Counted from the first letter of the stretch, positions 1-6,529 are shown. The stretch: 6,691 bases of DNA from an uncultured Lachnospiraceae bacterium (GCA_946611525.1 CAMODS010000073.1:1-6691), one strand, 5' to 3'. Notes: generated by a model from the letters alone, not told the origin. Made by a program: numbers and translations.

Positions 1-738
1 CTGACCACACTGGGACTGCAGGATGATGTGACCTACCGCATGTCCAAGTGGGATCCCGAGAATCCCGACAAGTATCTGGGCACGGCCGAGGACTGGGACA
101 AGGTTCAGGATGCCATGCGTGTCATTTTAGATGAGATAGGTCTGGAGTATACCGAGGAGGAGGGCGAGGCTGCTTTCTACGGACCAAAGCTTGATATCCA
201 GGCCAAGAACGTCTACGGCAAAGAGGATACCATGATCACCATCCAGCTGGATATGTTCTTATCGGAGCGTTATGACATGACCTATATCGACAAGGACGGT
301 CAGAAAAAGCGCCCCTACATCATCCACCGCACATCCATCGGCTGCTATGAGCGCACCCTGGCATGGATGATCGAGAAGTACGCCGGCAAGCTTCCTACAT
401 GGCTTATGCCTGAGCAGGTCCGTATACTTCCCATATCCGAGAAGTATTTTGACTATGCTGACAAGGTTTTTGCCGAGCTTCGCAAAAACGGTGTGGATGT
501 TACTGTTGATAAGCGCTCCGAAAAGATCGGTTTCAAGATCCGTGAGGCGCGTATGGACAAGCTTCCCTACATGCTGGTAGTGGGAGAAAAGGAAGAGGCA
601 GACGGTACTGTTTCCGTCAGGAGCCGTTTTGCAGGCGACGAGGGTGTAAAGCCCCTTCAGGAGTTTATAGATGCTTTGTGTGAGGAGATACGCACCAAGG
701 CCATAAGGCAGGAAGTTTCTGACAAAGATGAAAAATAA
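1..738 (+). CDS. thrS: Threonyl-tRNA synthetase, C-terminal part (5' end outside window)
   Basis: Class II aminoacyl-tRNA synthetase that charges tRNA-Thr with threonine in the cytoplasm. The frame is open from base 1, so the in-frame GTG at 28 is an internal Val codon and not a start. About 245 residues are visible: the second half of the catalytic core and the anticodon-binding domain. The core shows the EAAFYGPKLDI segment (about 169-201), the TIQLDMFLSERYDMTYI strand, and a His codon at 325 in IIHRT that matches the third zinc ligand of the family (H511 in E. coli, from memory). Motif 3 follows as GCYER with its Arg codon at 352. The anticodon-binding domain runs from about 418 (VRILPISEKY) through KIGFKIREARMDKLPYMLVVG to the end. 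The N-terminal editing regions and any T-box leader lie upstream of the window. The last 11 bases overlap the next gene, which suggests translational coupling. Confidence 0.97.
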   Translation: MTTLGLQDDVTYRMSKWDPENPDKYLGTAEDWDKVQDAMRVILDEIGLEYTEEEGEAAFYGPKLDIQAKNVYGKEDTMITIQLDMFLSERYDMTYIDKDGQKKRPYIIHRTSIGCYERTLAWMIEKYAGKLPTWLMPEQVRILPISEKYFDYADKVFAELRKNGVDVTVDKRSEKIGFKIREARMDKLPYMLVVGEKEEADGTVSVRSRFAGDEGVKPLQEFIDALCEEIRTKAIRQEVSDKDEK

Positions 739-2059
739 GCTGCTTAGTGCAATACTTATTGCGGTCTGTTCATTTTCCCTGCTGGTACAGGCAGGGGAGA
801 TGACCTTGGACAAAGGGATCTTTGTCACGGAGACCAATATCGAGGCCATCATGAACCAGGGCAGCCGTGAGTTTTTTGGTGATCATCCCGTGACTGACGA
901 GTTTTTGTTTTATGTTGCCCATGAATACGGTCAGGATGTCTTAAAAAAGATTGTTGAAAACAAGGACTACAGTGACCCAAAGGTCTGGTACATGATCACC
1001 GGCAAGTCCATCCACGTCCTCTATGATGAGTACGCTTCATTTGTGGGGCTGGATGCCTGGGATTATTCTCATGTACATCATATTAAAAATGAGGGCAAGA
1101 ATGTTACCTTTGTTTTTTCCGGAGACGTGACCATACATGAGGGCTCTGCCACCACCATCCATATGGATGAAGCCGGCGGTATTAAAAACTGCTTTTCATC
1201 CGACCTGATGGATATCATGCAAAAGGCAGACGTCTTTGTGGTCAACAATGAGTTTTGCTACAGCACCCGGGGAGAACCTACTCCCGGAAAGACATTTACA
1301 TTCAGGGCTGATCCAAAAAGGGTGGAGGCATTAAAGGAACTTGGAACCGACCTGGCATGCCTTGCAAATAACCATGTGTTTGACTATGGTGAAGATGCAC
1401 TTTCTGACACGTTAAAGACTCTAAGTGATGCGGATCTTCCCTATATTGGGGCAGGAGAAAACCTCCGTGAGGCCGGGAGGGTTCAATACTATGTGGCAGG
1501 AGGTATAAAGGTAGCCATCGTAAATGCCACTCAGATAGAGCGGTCCACCACCTATACCAGAGCGGCTACTGACACCCAGTCGGGAGTGTTTAAGACGCTT
1601 GATCCCGGAAACTGTGTCCGTTCCATCAGACAGGCCAAGAAAAATGCTGATATCTGTCTGGTCTCAGTCCACTGGGGCACAGAGGGCAACGAGTATTACG
1701 GCGGTGATCAGGTAGCTTTGGCGGAGGCGTATGTTGCTGCAGGAGCGGATGCCATCATAGGAGGGCATACCCACTGTCTTGAGGGCATAGAGTATATGGG
1801 GGAGGTCCCCATTTTCTACAGCCTCGGCAATTACTGGTTTGCCACATCGCCCAATATGCCCGGAGACTATGACACGGGACTTGCGGTGATTTCCATATCA
1901 CCGGAGGGCAGGATCATTCCTTCATTTGTTCCTGCACATTTTCACGGTGGTGTCACGTCACTTTTGACAGATGATGAGGCGCTTAGAGTATATGGCTATT
2001 TAGAGTCTGTATCACAGACTACGACTATAGACAAAAAGGGTAAGATCAAAAGGAGGTAA
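728..2059 (+). CDS. Secreted CapA/PgsA-family protein (poly-gamma-glutamate capsule synthesis type, metallophosphatase-like fold)
   Basis: 443 residues. The N-terminus has Lys at 2 and 4, a hydrophobic stretch at 5-20 and a VQA site, so signal peptidase cleavage after A22 is likely and the protein should be exported. Residues 23-125 match no domain I recognise. From about 126 to 405 it has the CapA (PGA_cap) fold: FSGD with D133, VVNNE with N174/E175, LANNHVFDYG with N214/N215/H216, HWG at 315-317, GGHTH at 345-349 and YSLGN at 364-368. In the related calcineurin-like phosphoesterases the equivalent Asp, Asn and His residues bind two metals. Family members are tied to poly-gamma-glutamate or other surface polymers, but many are uncharacterised and none of the partner genes (capB, capC) is visible. 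The start at 728 is chosen because it keeps the signal peptide; an AGGAAG lies 12 bases upstream inside thrS. The last two codons (Arg-Arg) form the ribosome binding site of gpmI. The substrate here is unknown. Confidence 0.86.
   Translation: MKNKLLSAILIAVCSFSLLVQAGEMTLDKGIFVTETNIEAIMNQGSREFFGDHPVTDEFLFYVAHEYGQDVLKKIVENKDYSDPKVWYMITGKSIHVLYDEYASFVGLDAWDYSHVHHIKNEGKNVTFVFSGDVTIHEGSATTIHMDEAGGIKNCFSSDLMDIMQKADVFVVNNEFCYSTRGEPTPGKTFTFRADPKRVEALKELGTDLACLANNHVFDYGEDALSDTLKTLSDADLPYIGAGENLREAGRVQYYVAGGIKVAIVNATQIERSTTYTRAATDTQSGVFKTLDPGNCVRSIRQAKKNADICLVSVHWGTEGNEYYGGDQVALAEAYVAAGADAIIGGHTHCLEGIEYMGEVPIFYSLGNYWFATSPNMPGDYDTGLAVISISPEGRIIPSFVPAHFHGGVTSLLTDDEALRVYGYLESVSQTTTIDKKGKIKRR
2051..2056 (+). 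promoter_or_regulatory. Ribosome binding site of gpmI, embedded in the end of the CapA-like gene
   Basis: AGGAGG is read in frame as the final two Arg codons of the upstream gene, directly before its TAA. Only four bases separate it from the gpmI ATG at 2061, a rather short spacing. Ribosomes finishing the upstream gene cover this site, so translation of the two genes is likely coupled. Confidence 0.85.
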
Positions 2060-2060
2060 T

Positions 2061-3602
2061 ATGAGTAAGAAACCTACAGTACTGATGATTTTAGACGGCT
2101 TTGGTGTAAATGACAATCCCGAGGCCAATTCCATCGCTATCGCAAACACACCTGTGATAGATTCATTAAAAGAAAAATATCCCTGGCAGTTGGGCTATGC
2201 ATCCGGACTTGCCGTTGGTCTGCCCGACGGACAGATGGGCAATTCCGAGGTAGGACATATGAATATGGGTGCCGGCCGTATTGTTTACCAGGAGCTGACA
2301 CGTATCTCAAAGGAGATCGAGGACGGCACATTTTTTGAAAACGAAGCTTTAAAGCATGCTTTTGATAACGCTAAAAAGACAGGCGGTGCAGTTCATATGT
2401 ACGGACTGGTTTCTGACGGCGGAGTTCACAGCCACAACACCCATATCTACGGACTTTTGGAGATGGCAAAGCGCGAGGGCGTTTCTGAGGTTTACGTTCA
2501 CTGTTATCTGGACGGACGTGATACAGCACCCACTTCCGGACTTGGTTTTGTGCAGGAGCTGGAGGCTAAAATGGCTGAGATCGGAGTAGGAAAGGTAGCT
2601 ACTCTTTCAGGACGTTACTATGCCATGGACAGGGATAACCGCTGGGACCGTGTGGAAAAGGCTTATCAGAACCTGACACTGGGCAACGGCGTCCAGGCTG
2701 CATCAGCTACTGAGGCTTTGGAAAAGTCCTATGCCGATGATGTAACAGATGAGTTTGTGCTTCCTACCACCATTCTTACCGATGGCAAGCCCACCGCAGT
2801 CATAAAGGATGGCGATTCCATCATCAACTTCAACTTCCGTCCCGACCGTGCACGTGAGATCACTCGTTGCTTCTGTTGTGAGGATTTTGACGGCTTTGAT
2901 CGCGGACCTAAAAAGGATGTTACCTATATCTGCTTTACCGAGTATGATGTGACCATTCCCAACAAGGAGGTCGCATTTAAAAAGGTGGAGCTTACCAATA
3001 CCTTTGGTGAGTGGCTTGCGGCCAACAATATGACACAGGCACGTATCGCTGAGACTGAGAAGTATGCACATGTTACTTTCTTCTTCAATGGCGGTGTGGA
3101 GGAGCCCAATGCAGGAGAGGACAGGGTGCTTGTCAATTCACCCAAGGTTGCTACCTATGATCTACAGCCTGAGATGAGCGCTCCCGAGGTTTGTGACAAG
3201 CTTTGCGAGGCTATCCGTTCCGGCAAATATGATGTTATCATCATAAACTTTGCCAATCCCGACATGGTGGGACATACCGGCGTCATCGATGCCGCAGTAA
3301 AGGCTGTTGAGACTGTTGATACCTGCGTAGGCAAGGCTGTTGAGGCCTTAAAAGAGATGGACGGTGTGATGTTCTTATGCGCTGACCATGGTAACTGCGA
3401 GCAGATGATCGATTATGAGACCGGTGCGCCATGGACAGCACATACCACAAACCCGGTACCTTTTATCCTTATAAATGCAGATCCGTCCTATGGTCTTGCC
3501 GAGGGAGGAAAGCTGTGTGATATCGTGCCCACACTTATCGAACTTATGGGCAAGGAACAGCCGGCTGAAATGACCGGACATTCACTCCTGGTTAAGCGCT
3601 GA
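2061..3602 (+). CDS. gpmI: 2,3-bisphosphoglycerate-independent phosphoglycerate mutase
   Basis: Interconverts 3-phosphoglycerate and 2-phosphoglycerate in glycolysis and gluconeogenesis, in the cytoplasm, through a phosphoserine intermediate with two Mn2+ ions. The 513 residues match the usual family length. The alkaline-phosphatase-like half carries D12 (LDGFG), the catalytic S62 (QMGNSEVGH), D401 and H405 (ANPDMVGHTG), D442 and H443 (CADHGN) and H461 (TAHTTNPVPF), which is the complete metal and nucleophile set. The inserted phosphotransferase half carries H123 (SDGGVHSH), D151/R153/D154 (LDGRDTAP), R185 and R191 (GRYYAMDRDNRWDR), R260/R263 (FRPDRAR) and K334. Nothing appears to be missing. 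The start follows a perfect AGGAGG and gives the expected MSKKP..LMILDGFG N-terminus. It follows the CapA-like gene after one base and is closed by a terminator. In many bacteria this gene sits with gap, pgk, tpi and eno; here it is not seen with them. Confidence 0.98.
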   Translation: MSKKPTVLMILDGFGVNDNPEANSIAIANTPVIDSLKEKYPWQLGYASGLAVGLPDGQMGNSEVGHMNMGAGRIVYQELTRISKEIEDGTFFENEALKHAFDNAKKTGGAVHMYGLVSDGGVHSHNTHIYGLLEMAKREGVSEVYVHCYLDGRDTAPTSGLGFVQELEAKMAEIGVGKVATLSGRYYAMDRDNRWDRVEKAYQNLTLGNGVQAASATEALEKSYADDVTDEFVLPTTILTDGKPTAVIKDGDSIINFNFRPDRAREITRCFCCEDFDGFDRGPKKDVTYICFTEYDVTIPNKEVAFKKVELTNTFGEWLAANNMTQARIAETEKYAHVTFFFNGGVEEPNAGEDRVLVNSPKVATYDLQPEMSAPEVCDKLCEAIRSGKYDVIIINFANPDMVGHTGVIDAAVKAVETVDTCVGKAVEALKEMDGVMFLCADHGNCEQMIDYETGAPWTAHTTNPVPFILINADPSYGLAEGGKLCDIVPTLIELMGKEQPAEMTGHSLLVKR

Positions 3603-3615
3603 TATTTCATATTTC

Positions 3616-3642
3616 GGTGGCCGGCTAACCGGCCACCATTTT
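3616..3642 (+). terminator. Intrinsic terminator after gpmI
   Basis: A perfect 9-bp stem, GGTGGCCGG (3616-3624) with CCGGCCACC (3629-3637), has a CTAA loop and is followed by ATTTTGTATT. It begins 14 bases after the gpmI stop. It should end the thrS/CapA-like/gpmI transcript. Confidence 0.92.
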
Positions 3643-3663
3643 GTATTCAAAAAAAGGCATCCC

Positions 3664-3753
3664 ATGATGGGCATGACATTGGGAAAGGATCTGACGCAGG
3701 ATCAGATAGATTTTTACGAGATAGAGGATGTCTTAAAAAAGAATGGCTATTGA
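3664..3753 (+). CDS. Doubtful 29-codon ORF, unknown
   Basis: ATG at 3664 to TGA at 3751, with a weak AAAGG six bases upstream. The peptide begins MMGMTLGKDL and ends VLKKNGY; it is acidic and hydrophilic, with a possible helix in the middle (DQIDFYEIEDVL), and has no signal or membrane segment. Its codons resemble those of the neighbours. It lies downstream of the gpmI terminator and upstream of the purC promoter, and I see no promoter of its own. It could be a small protein, the relic of a longer gene, or chance. I do not recognise it. Confidence 0.2.
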   Translation: MMGMTLGKDLTQDQIDFYEIEDVLKKNGY

Positions 3754-3772
3754 TGGTATGATTTGCTATAAT
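3744..3772 (+). promoter_or_regulatory. Extended -10 promoter for purC
   Basis: TATAAT at 3767-3772 is preceded by TGC, giving the extended -10 form TGnTATAAT. The hexamer 17 bases upstream (TGGCTA, 3744-3749) is a poor -35 match, so the extended -10 probably carries the promoter. Transcription would start near 3779, leaving a leader of about 36 bases that is too short for a purine riboswitch. Confidence 0.65.
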
Positions 3773-3814
3773 TAGGGATGTTGTTTTTTTACTATCAAAA
3801 AGGAAGGTTTTAAG

Positions 3815-4687
3815 ATGAGTGAAGTGTATTCTCCAGTTAAAAGTGGCAAGGTAAGAGAGGTTTATGATATCGGAGATCAGATGATCCTGGTTGCTACGGA
3901 TCGTATTTCCGCCTTTGATGTGATACTTAAAAATGTGATCACCGACAAGGGTGCGGTTCTGACAAGGATGAGCAAGTTCTGGTTTGACTACACAAAGGAT
4001 GTGATCAAAAACCACCTTATCTCAATAGATGTTAATGACATGCCGGAGTTTTTTAGAAAGCCGGAGTATGAGGGGCATGCCACACTTTGCAAAAAGCTTG
4101 AGATGCTTCCCATAGAGTGTATCGTAAGAGGGTATATTACAGGTACAGGCTGGGCCAGCTACCGGGAAAATGGCACAGTGTGCGGTATAAAGCTCCCCGA
4201 GGGGCTGGTGGAAAGCGACAAGCTGCCGGAACCCATTTACACACCCACTACCAAGGCTGACCTTGGTGACCATGATGAGCATATCACCTTTGAGGGTACC
4301 GTGGAGTGCCTGGAAAAGCTGTATCCCGGCAGAGGACAGGAATTGGCTGAGACCCTTAGGGACAAGACTTTGGCGCTTTATAAAAAGTGTGCCGACTACG
4401 CCCGTGAAAGGGGCATCATCATTGCCGATACAAAGTTTGAGTTTGGTCTGGATGAAAACGGTGAGGTGGTACTTGGGGATGAGATGCTTACCCCCGACAG
4501 CAGCCGTTTCTGGCCGGTGGAGGGCTATGAGCCGGGCAAGAGCCAGCCTTCCTTTGACAAGCAGTTTGTACGTGACTGGTTAAAGGCTCATCCCGACAGT
4601 GATTACAATCTGCCGCAGGATATAATCGACAAGACCATAGTAAAGTATAAGGAAGCATACGAGCTACTTACCGGAAACGCATTTTAG
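3815..4687 (+). CDS. purC: Phosphoribosylaminoimidazole-succinocarboxamide synthase (SAICAR synthetase)
   Basis: ATP-dependent joining of aspartate to CAIR, giving SAICAR in de novo purine synthesis, in the cytoplasm. The 290 residues form a complete single-domain enzyme of the longer type. The N-terminus has the nucleotide-binding region SGKVREVYDIG (10-20) and ATDRISAFDV (27-36). The first family signature is at 96-113 (EMLPIECIVRGYITGTGW), followed by KLPEPIYTPTTKADLGDHDE (about 136-155). The second signature, IIIADTKFEFG, is at 201-211, with GDEMLTPDSSRFWP at 221-234. The ATG at 3815 follows AGGAAGG by seven bases. The gene has its own promoter and is followed by purB, whose product acts on SAICAR, so the pair carries out consecutive steps. 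There is no clean terminator after purC, so read-through into purB is likely. The stop codon is TAG. No defect is seen. Confidence 0.98.
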   Translation: MSEVYSPVKSGKVREVYDIGDQMILVATDRISAFDVILKNVITDKGAVLTRMSKFWFDYTKDVIKNHLISIDVNDMPEFFRKPEYEGHATLCKKLEMLPIECIVRGYITGTGWASYRENGTVCGIKLPEGLVESDKLPEPIYTPTTKADLGDHDEHITFEGTVECLEKLYPGRGQELAETLRDKTLALYKKCADYARERGIIIADTKFEFGLDENGEVVLGDEMLTPDSSRFWPVEGYEPGKSQPSFDKQFVRDWLKAHPDSDYNLPQDIIDKTIVKYKEAYELLTGNAF

Positions 4688-4694
4688 ATTGCGA

Positions 4695-4753
4695 GTGATT
4701 CATGGAGTCCACGTAGACGAACGTTTTTCGTTCGTCGGTGGACCCATGATCAC
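4695..4753. repeat. Long imperfect hairpin between purC and purB
   Basis: Arms run from 4695 to 4723 and from 4729 to 4753 around a TTTTT loop. From the loop outward the paired blocks are GACGAACG/CGTTCGTC (8 bp), GTCCAC/GTGGAC (6 bp after a small internal loop), CATGG/CCATG (5 bp, with A4706 bulged) and GTGAT/ATCAC (5 bp, with T4700 bulged), about 24 pairs in all. There is no T-run after either arm, so it is not a standard terminator on either strand. It could be an mRNA-stabilising or processing structure between purC and purB, or a REP/MITE-like interspersed element. Confidence 0.8.
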
Positions 4754-4766
4754 GAGCGAACAAAAG

Positions 4767-4798
4767 GTTGTCATCCTGAGCGAAGCGAAGGATCTTTA
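4767..4798 (+). repeat. GAGCGAAGCGAAGGAT-type interspersed repeat upstream of purB
   Basis: The core TCCTGAGCGAAGCGAAGGA has ATCCT (4773-4777) facing AGGAT (4789-4793), which can form a small stem. I recognise this word from memory as one that recurs between genes in many bacterial genomes; copy number in this genome cannot be seen from one window. An imperfect direct copy of its left half lies 24 bases upstream (GAGCGAACAAAAGG at 4754-4767 against GAGCGAAGCGAAGG at 4778-4791, 11 of 14 identical). The repeat ends one base before the purB ribosome binding site, AAAGGA (4800-4805). Confidence 0.65.
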
Positions 4799-4811
4799 GA
4801 AAGGAATTAAC

Positions 4812-6266
4812 ATGGGAACAGACGGATACATCAGTCCTCTTTCGGAGAGATATGCCAGCAAAGAGATGCAGTATATCTTTTCACAGGACAAGAAATTCAC
4901 CACATGGAGAAAGCTTTGGATAGCTTTAGCAGAGACAGAGGCAGAACTGGGGCTTAAAAATGAGGACGGCTCACCCCGTATCACTTCAGAGATGATCGAC
5001 GAGCTTAAAAGCCATCAGGATGATATAAACTATGACGTGGCAAAGGCACGTGAAAAAGAGGTTCGCCATGATGTCATGAGTCATGTGTACGCTTACGGAC
5101 AGCAGTGCCCTAAGGCCGCAGGCATCATCCACTTGGGAGCCACCTCCTGTTATGTGGGAGACAATACCGACATCATCATCATGCGTGACGGCTTAAAGCT
5201 TGTGAGAAAAAAGCTGTTAAATGTAATTGATGCCCTTGCAAAATTTGCTAAGGAGTATAAGGATCTGCCTACTTTGGCATTTACCCATTTTCAGCCGGCC
5301 CAGCCCACCACCGTGGGAAAGCGCGCCACACTCTGGATCAACGAGTTTATGATGGATTTAGAGGATCTGGATTACGTGATCTCTTCCCTTAAGCTTTTGG
5401 GCTCAAAGGGTACCACCGGCACCCAGGCCAGCTTCAAGGAGCTTTTCAATGATGATGACGAGACTATCGATAAGATAGATCCCATGATAGCAAAAAAGAT
5501 GGGCTTTGATGCCTGCGTTCCCGTATCCGGCCAGACCTATAGCAGAAAGGTGGATACGAGAGTGGCAAATGTGCTGGCAGGCATAGCAGCCAGTGCCCAC
5601 AAGATGAGTAACGACATCCGCCTGCTTCAGCATTTAAAAGAGGTGGAGGAGCCCTTTGAAAAGAATCAGATAGGTTCATCTGCCATGGCCTACAAGAGAA
5701 ATCCCATGCGATCCGAGCGCATCGCATCCCTGTCACGTTACGTGATGATCGATGCCCTAAATCCCGCCATTACCTCAGCCACCCAGTGGTTTGAGCGTAC
5801 CCTTGATGACAGTGCCAACAAGCGACTTTCCATTGCGGAGGGCTTTTTGGCCACTGACGGCATCCTGGATCTTTGCATCAACGTAACAAACGGCCTGGTG
5901 GTAAATGACAAGGTAATTACCAAGCGACTTATGTCCGAGCTTCCCTTCATGGCCACCGAAAACATCATCATGGATGGTGTAAAGGCCGGAGGCAACCGCC
6001 AGGAATACCATGAAAAGATCCGCCAGCTTTCCATGGAAGCGGGCAACACCGTAAAAAAAGAAGGCAGGGACAACGACCTTTTGGAACGTATCGCAGCCGA
6101 CGACTTCTTTGGACTCGACCTTTCAGACCTGCAGTCCTACATGAAGCCCGAAAACTACGTAGGCCGCGCCCCCTACCAGGTAGAAGCCTACCTTCGCGAT
6201 GTCGTCACCCCCGTCCTGTCCTCCAACAAGGAAGAGCTGGGAGTATCAGTCGACATCAACGTATAG
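4812..6266 (+). CDS. purB: Adenylosuccinate lyase
   Basis: Fumarase/aspartase-superfamily lyase, normally a homotetramer in the cytoplasm. It splits fumarate from SAICAR to give AICAR and from adenylosuccinate to give AMP. The 484 residues are of the long type whose residue numbering runs parallel to the human enzyme as I remember it. H86 is in VRHDVMSH, T111/S112 in GATSCYVGDNTD, and the catalytic H159 in FTHFQPAQPTT. The mobile signature loop GSSAMAYKRNP (288-298) holds the general base S289 and K295; the human enzyme has Pro where this one has Ala293. R329 and S334 lie in ERTLDDSANKR. ATG 4812 follows AAAGGA by six bases. No separate promoter is evident, so it is probably transcribed with purC. 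Unusually, Glu and Val codon choice changes sharply near codon 376, although the protein stays family-like to the end. The stop codon is TAG; no clear plus-strand terminator follows. Confidence 0.98.
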   Translation: MGTDGYISPLSERYASKEMQYIFSQDKKFTTWRKLWIALAETEAELGLKNEDGSPRITSEMIDELKSHQDDINYDVAKAREKEVRHDVMSHVYAYGQQCPKAAGIIHLGATSCYVGDNTDIIIMRDGLKLVRKKLLNVIDALAKFAKEYKDLPTLAFTHFQPAQPTTVGKRATLWINEFMMDLEDLDYVISSLKLLGSKGTTGTQASFKELFNDDDETIDKIDPMIAKKMGFDACVPVSGQTYSRKVDTRVANVLAGIAASAHKMSNDIRLLQHLKEVEEPFEKNQIGSSAMAYKRNPMRSERIASLSRYVMIDALNPAITSATQWFERTLDDSANKRLSIAEGFLATDGILDLCINVTNGLVVNDKVITKRLMSELPFMATENIIMDGVKAGGNRQEYHEKIRQLSMEAGNTVKKEGRDNDLLERIAADDFFGLDLSDLQSYMKPENYVGRAPYQVEAYLRDVVTPVLSSNKEELGVSVDINV

Positions 6267-6357
6267 ATTCTTCGGGCTACGCCCTAAATAACATTTACAA
6301 TATACAGTAAGCGCAGGATGTGAATGTCTTTTTCACAAGACCTTTAAGCGAGAGCGG

Positions 6358-6525
6358 CTCCGAGAATCCGTCGTATGGCCGTTGGCGTGACGAGTGGGAG
6401 TGTCGTCAAAATCTTTGATTTTGGTAACGACACCCCCGTGATAGCAGCCCACGAAGCGAAGCTGAGTGGATTGCTGCGAACCACGAGGTCGCCGGTCGAA
6501 GCATTTTTCGAACGTTTTCCCGGAG
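6358..6525. other. Branched nested inverted-repeat element in the purB-rpmA gap (possible structured RNA or palindromic repeat)
   Basis: The 306-base gap (6267-6572) holds no convincing gene. Its first 90 bases show only a small GGGC/GCCC hairpin (6274-6284) and AT-rich sequence. From 6358 the pairing is nested: CTCCG (6358-6362) with CGGAG (6521-6525); AGAA (6363-6366) with TTTT (6515-6518); CGTCG (6369-6373) with CGAACG (6509-6514, one bulge); GGCC (6377-6380) with GGTC (6494-6497, one G-T pair); GGCG (6384-6387) with CGCC (6490-6493); GTGG (6394-6397) with CCAC (6481-6484). Inside are two hairpins. One pairs GTGTCGTCAAAATC (6400-6413) with GATTTTG and ACGACAC (6417-6433, 3-base bulge). The other pairs GCAGCCCAC (6444-6452) with GTGG and GCTGC (6466-6477). 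The pairing was found by eye and not folded. Strand and function are unknown. Confidence 0.5.
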
Positions 6526-6529
6526 TAGT

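Noticed and set aside
728..800. Lipoprotein signal at Cys14 of the CapA-like protein
   Set aside because: The residue before Cys is Val, which breaks the lipobox, and the preceding hydrophobic stretch is too short; VQA at 20-22 fits ordinary signal peptidase better.
259..852. Minus-strand 197-codon frame opposite thrS and the start of the CapA-like gene
   Set aside because: It is a shadow of two well-supported plus-strand genes, has no credible start signal and resembles no protein family I know.
3779..3814. Purine riboswitch in the purC leader
   Set aside because: The leader is about 36 bases, and the three-helix core is absent.
4716..4736. Inverted CGAAC/GTTCG as a PurR (PurBox) site before purB
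   Set aside because: PurBoxes need a longer consensus and about 16-17 bases between inverted copies; here the arms are only the top of a long hairpin.
4695..4760. The purC-purB hairpin as an intrinsic terminator
   Set aside because: The T-run is in the loop, and neither strand has one after the stem.
6311..6525. 6S RNA or another named RNA in the purB-rpmA gap
   Set aside because: The length is similar, but I see two internal arms instead of one rod with a central bubble, and no family-specific motif I can name.
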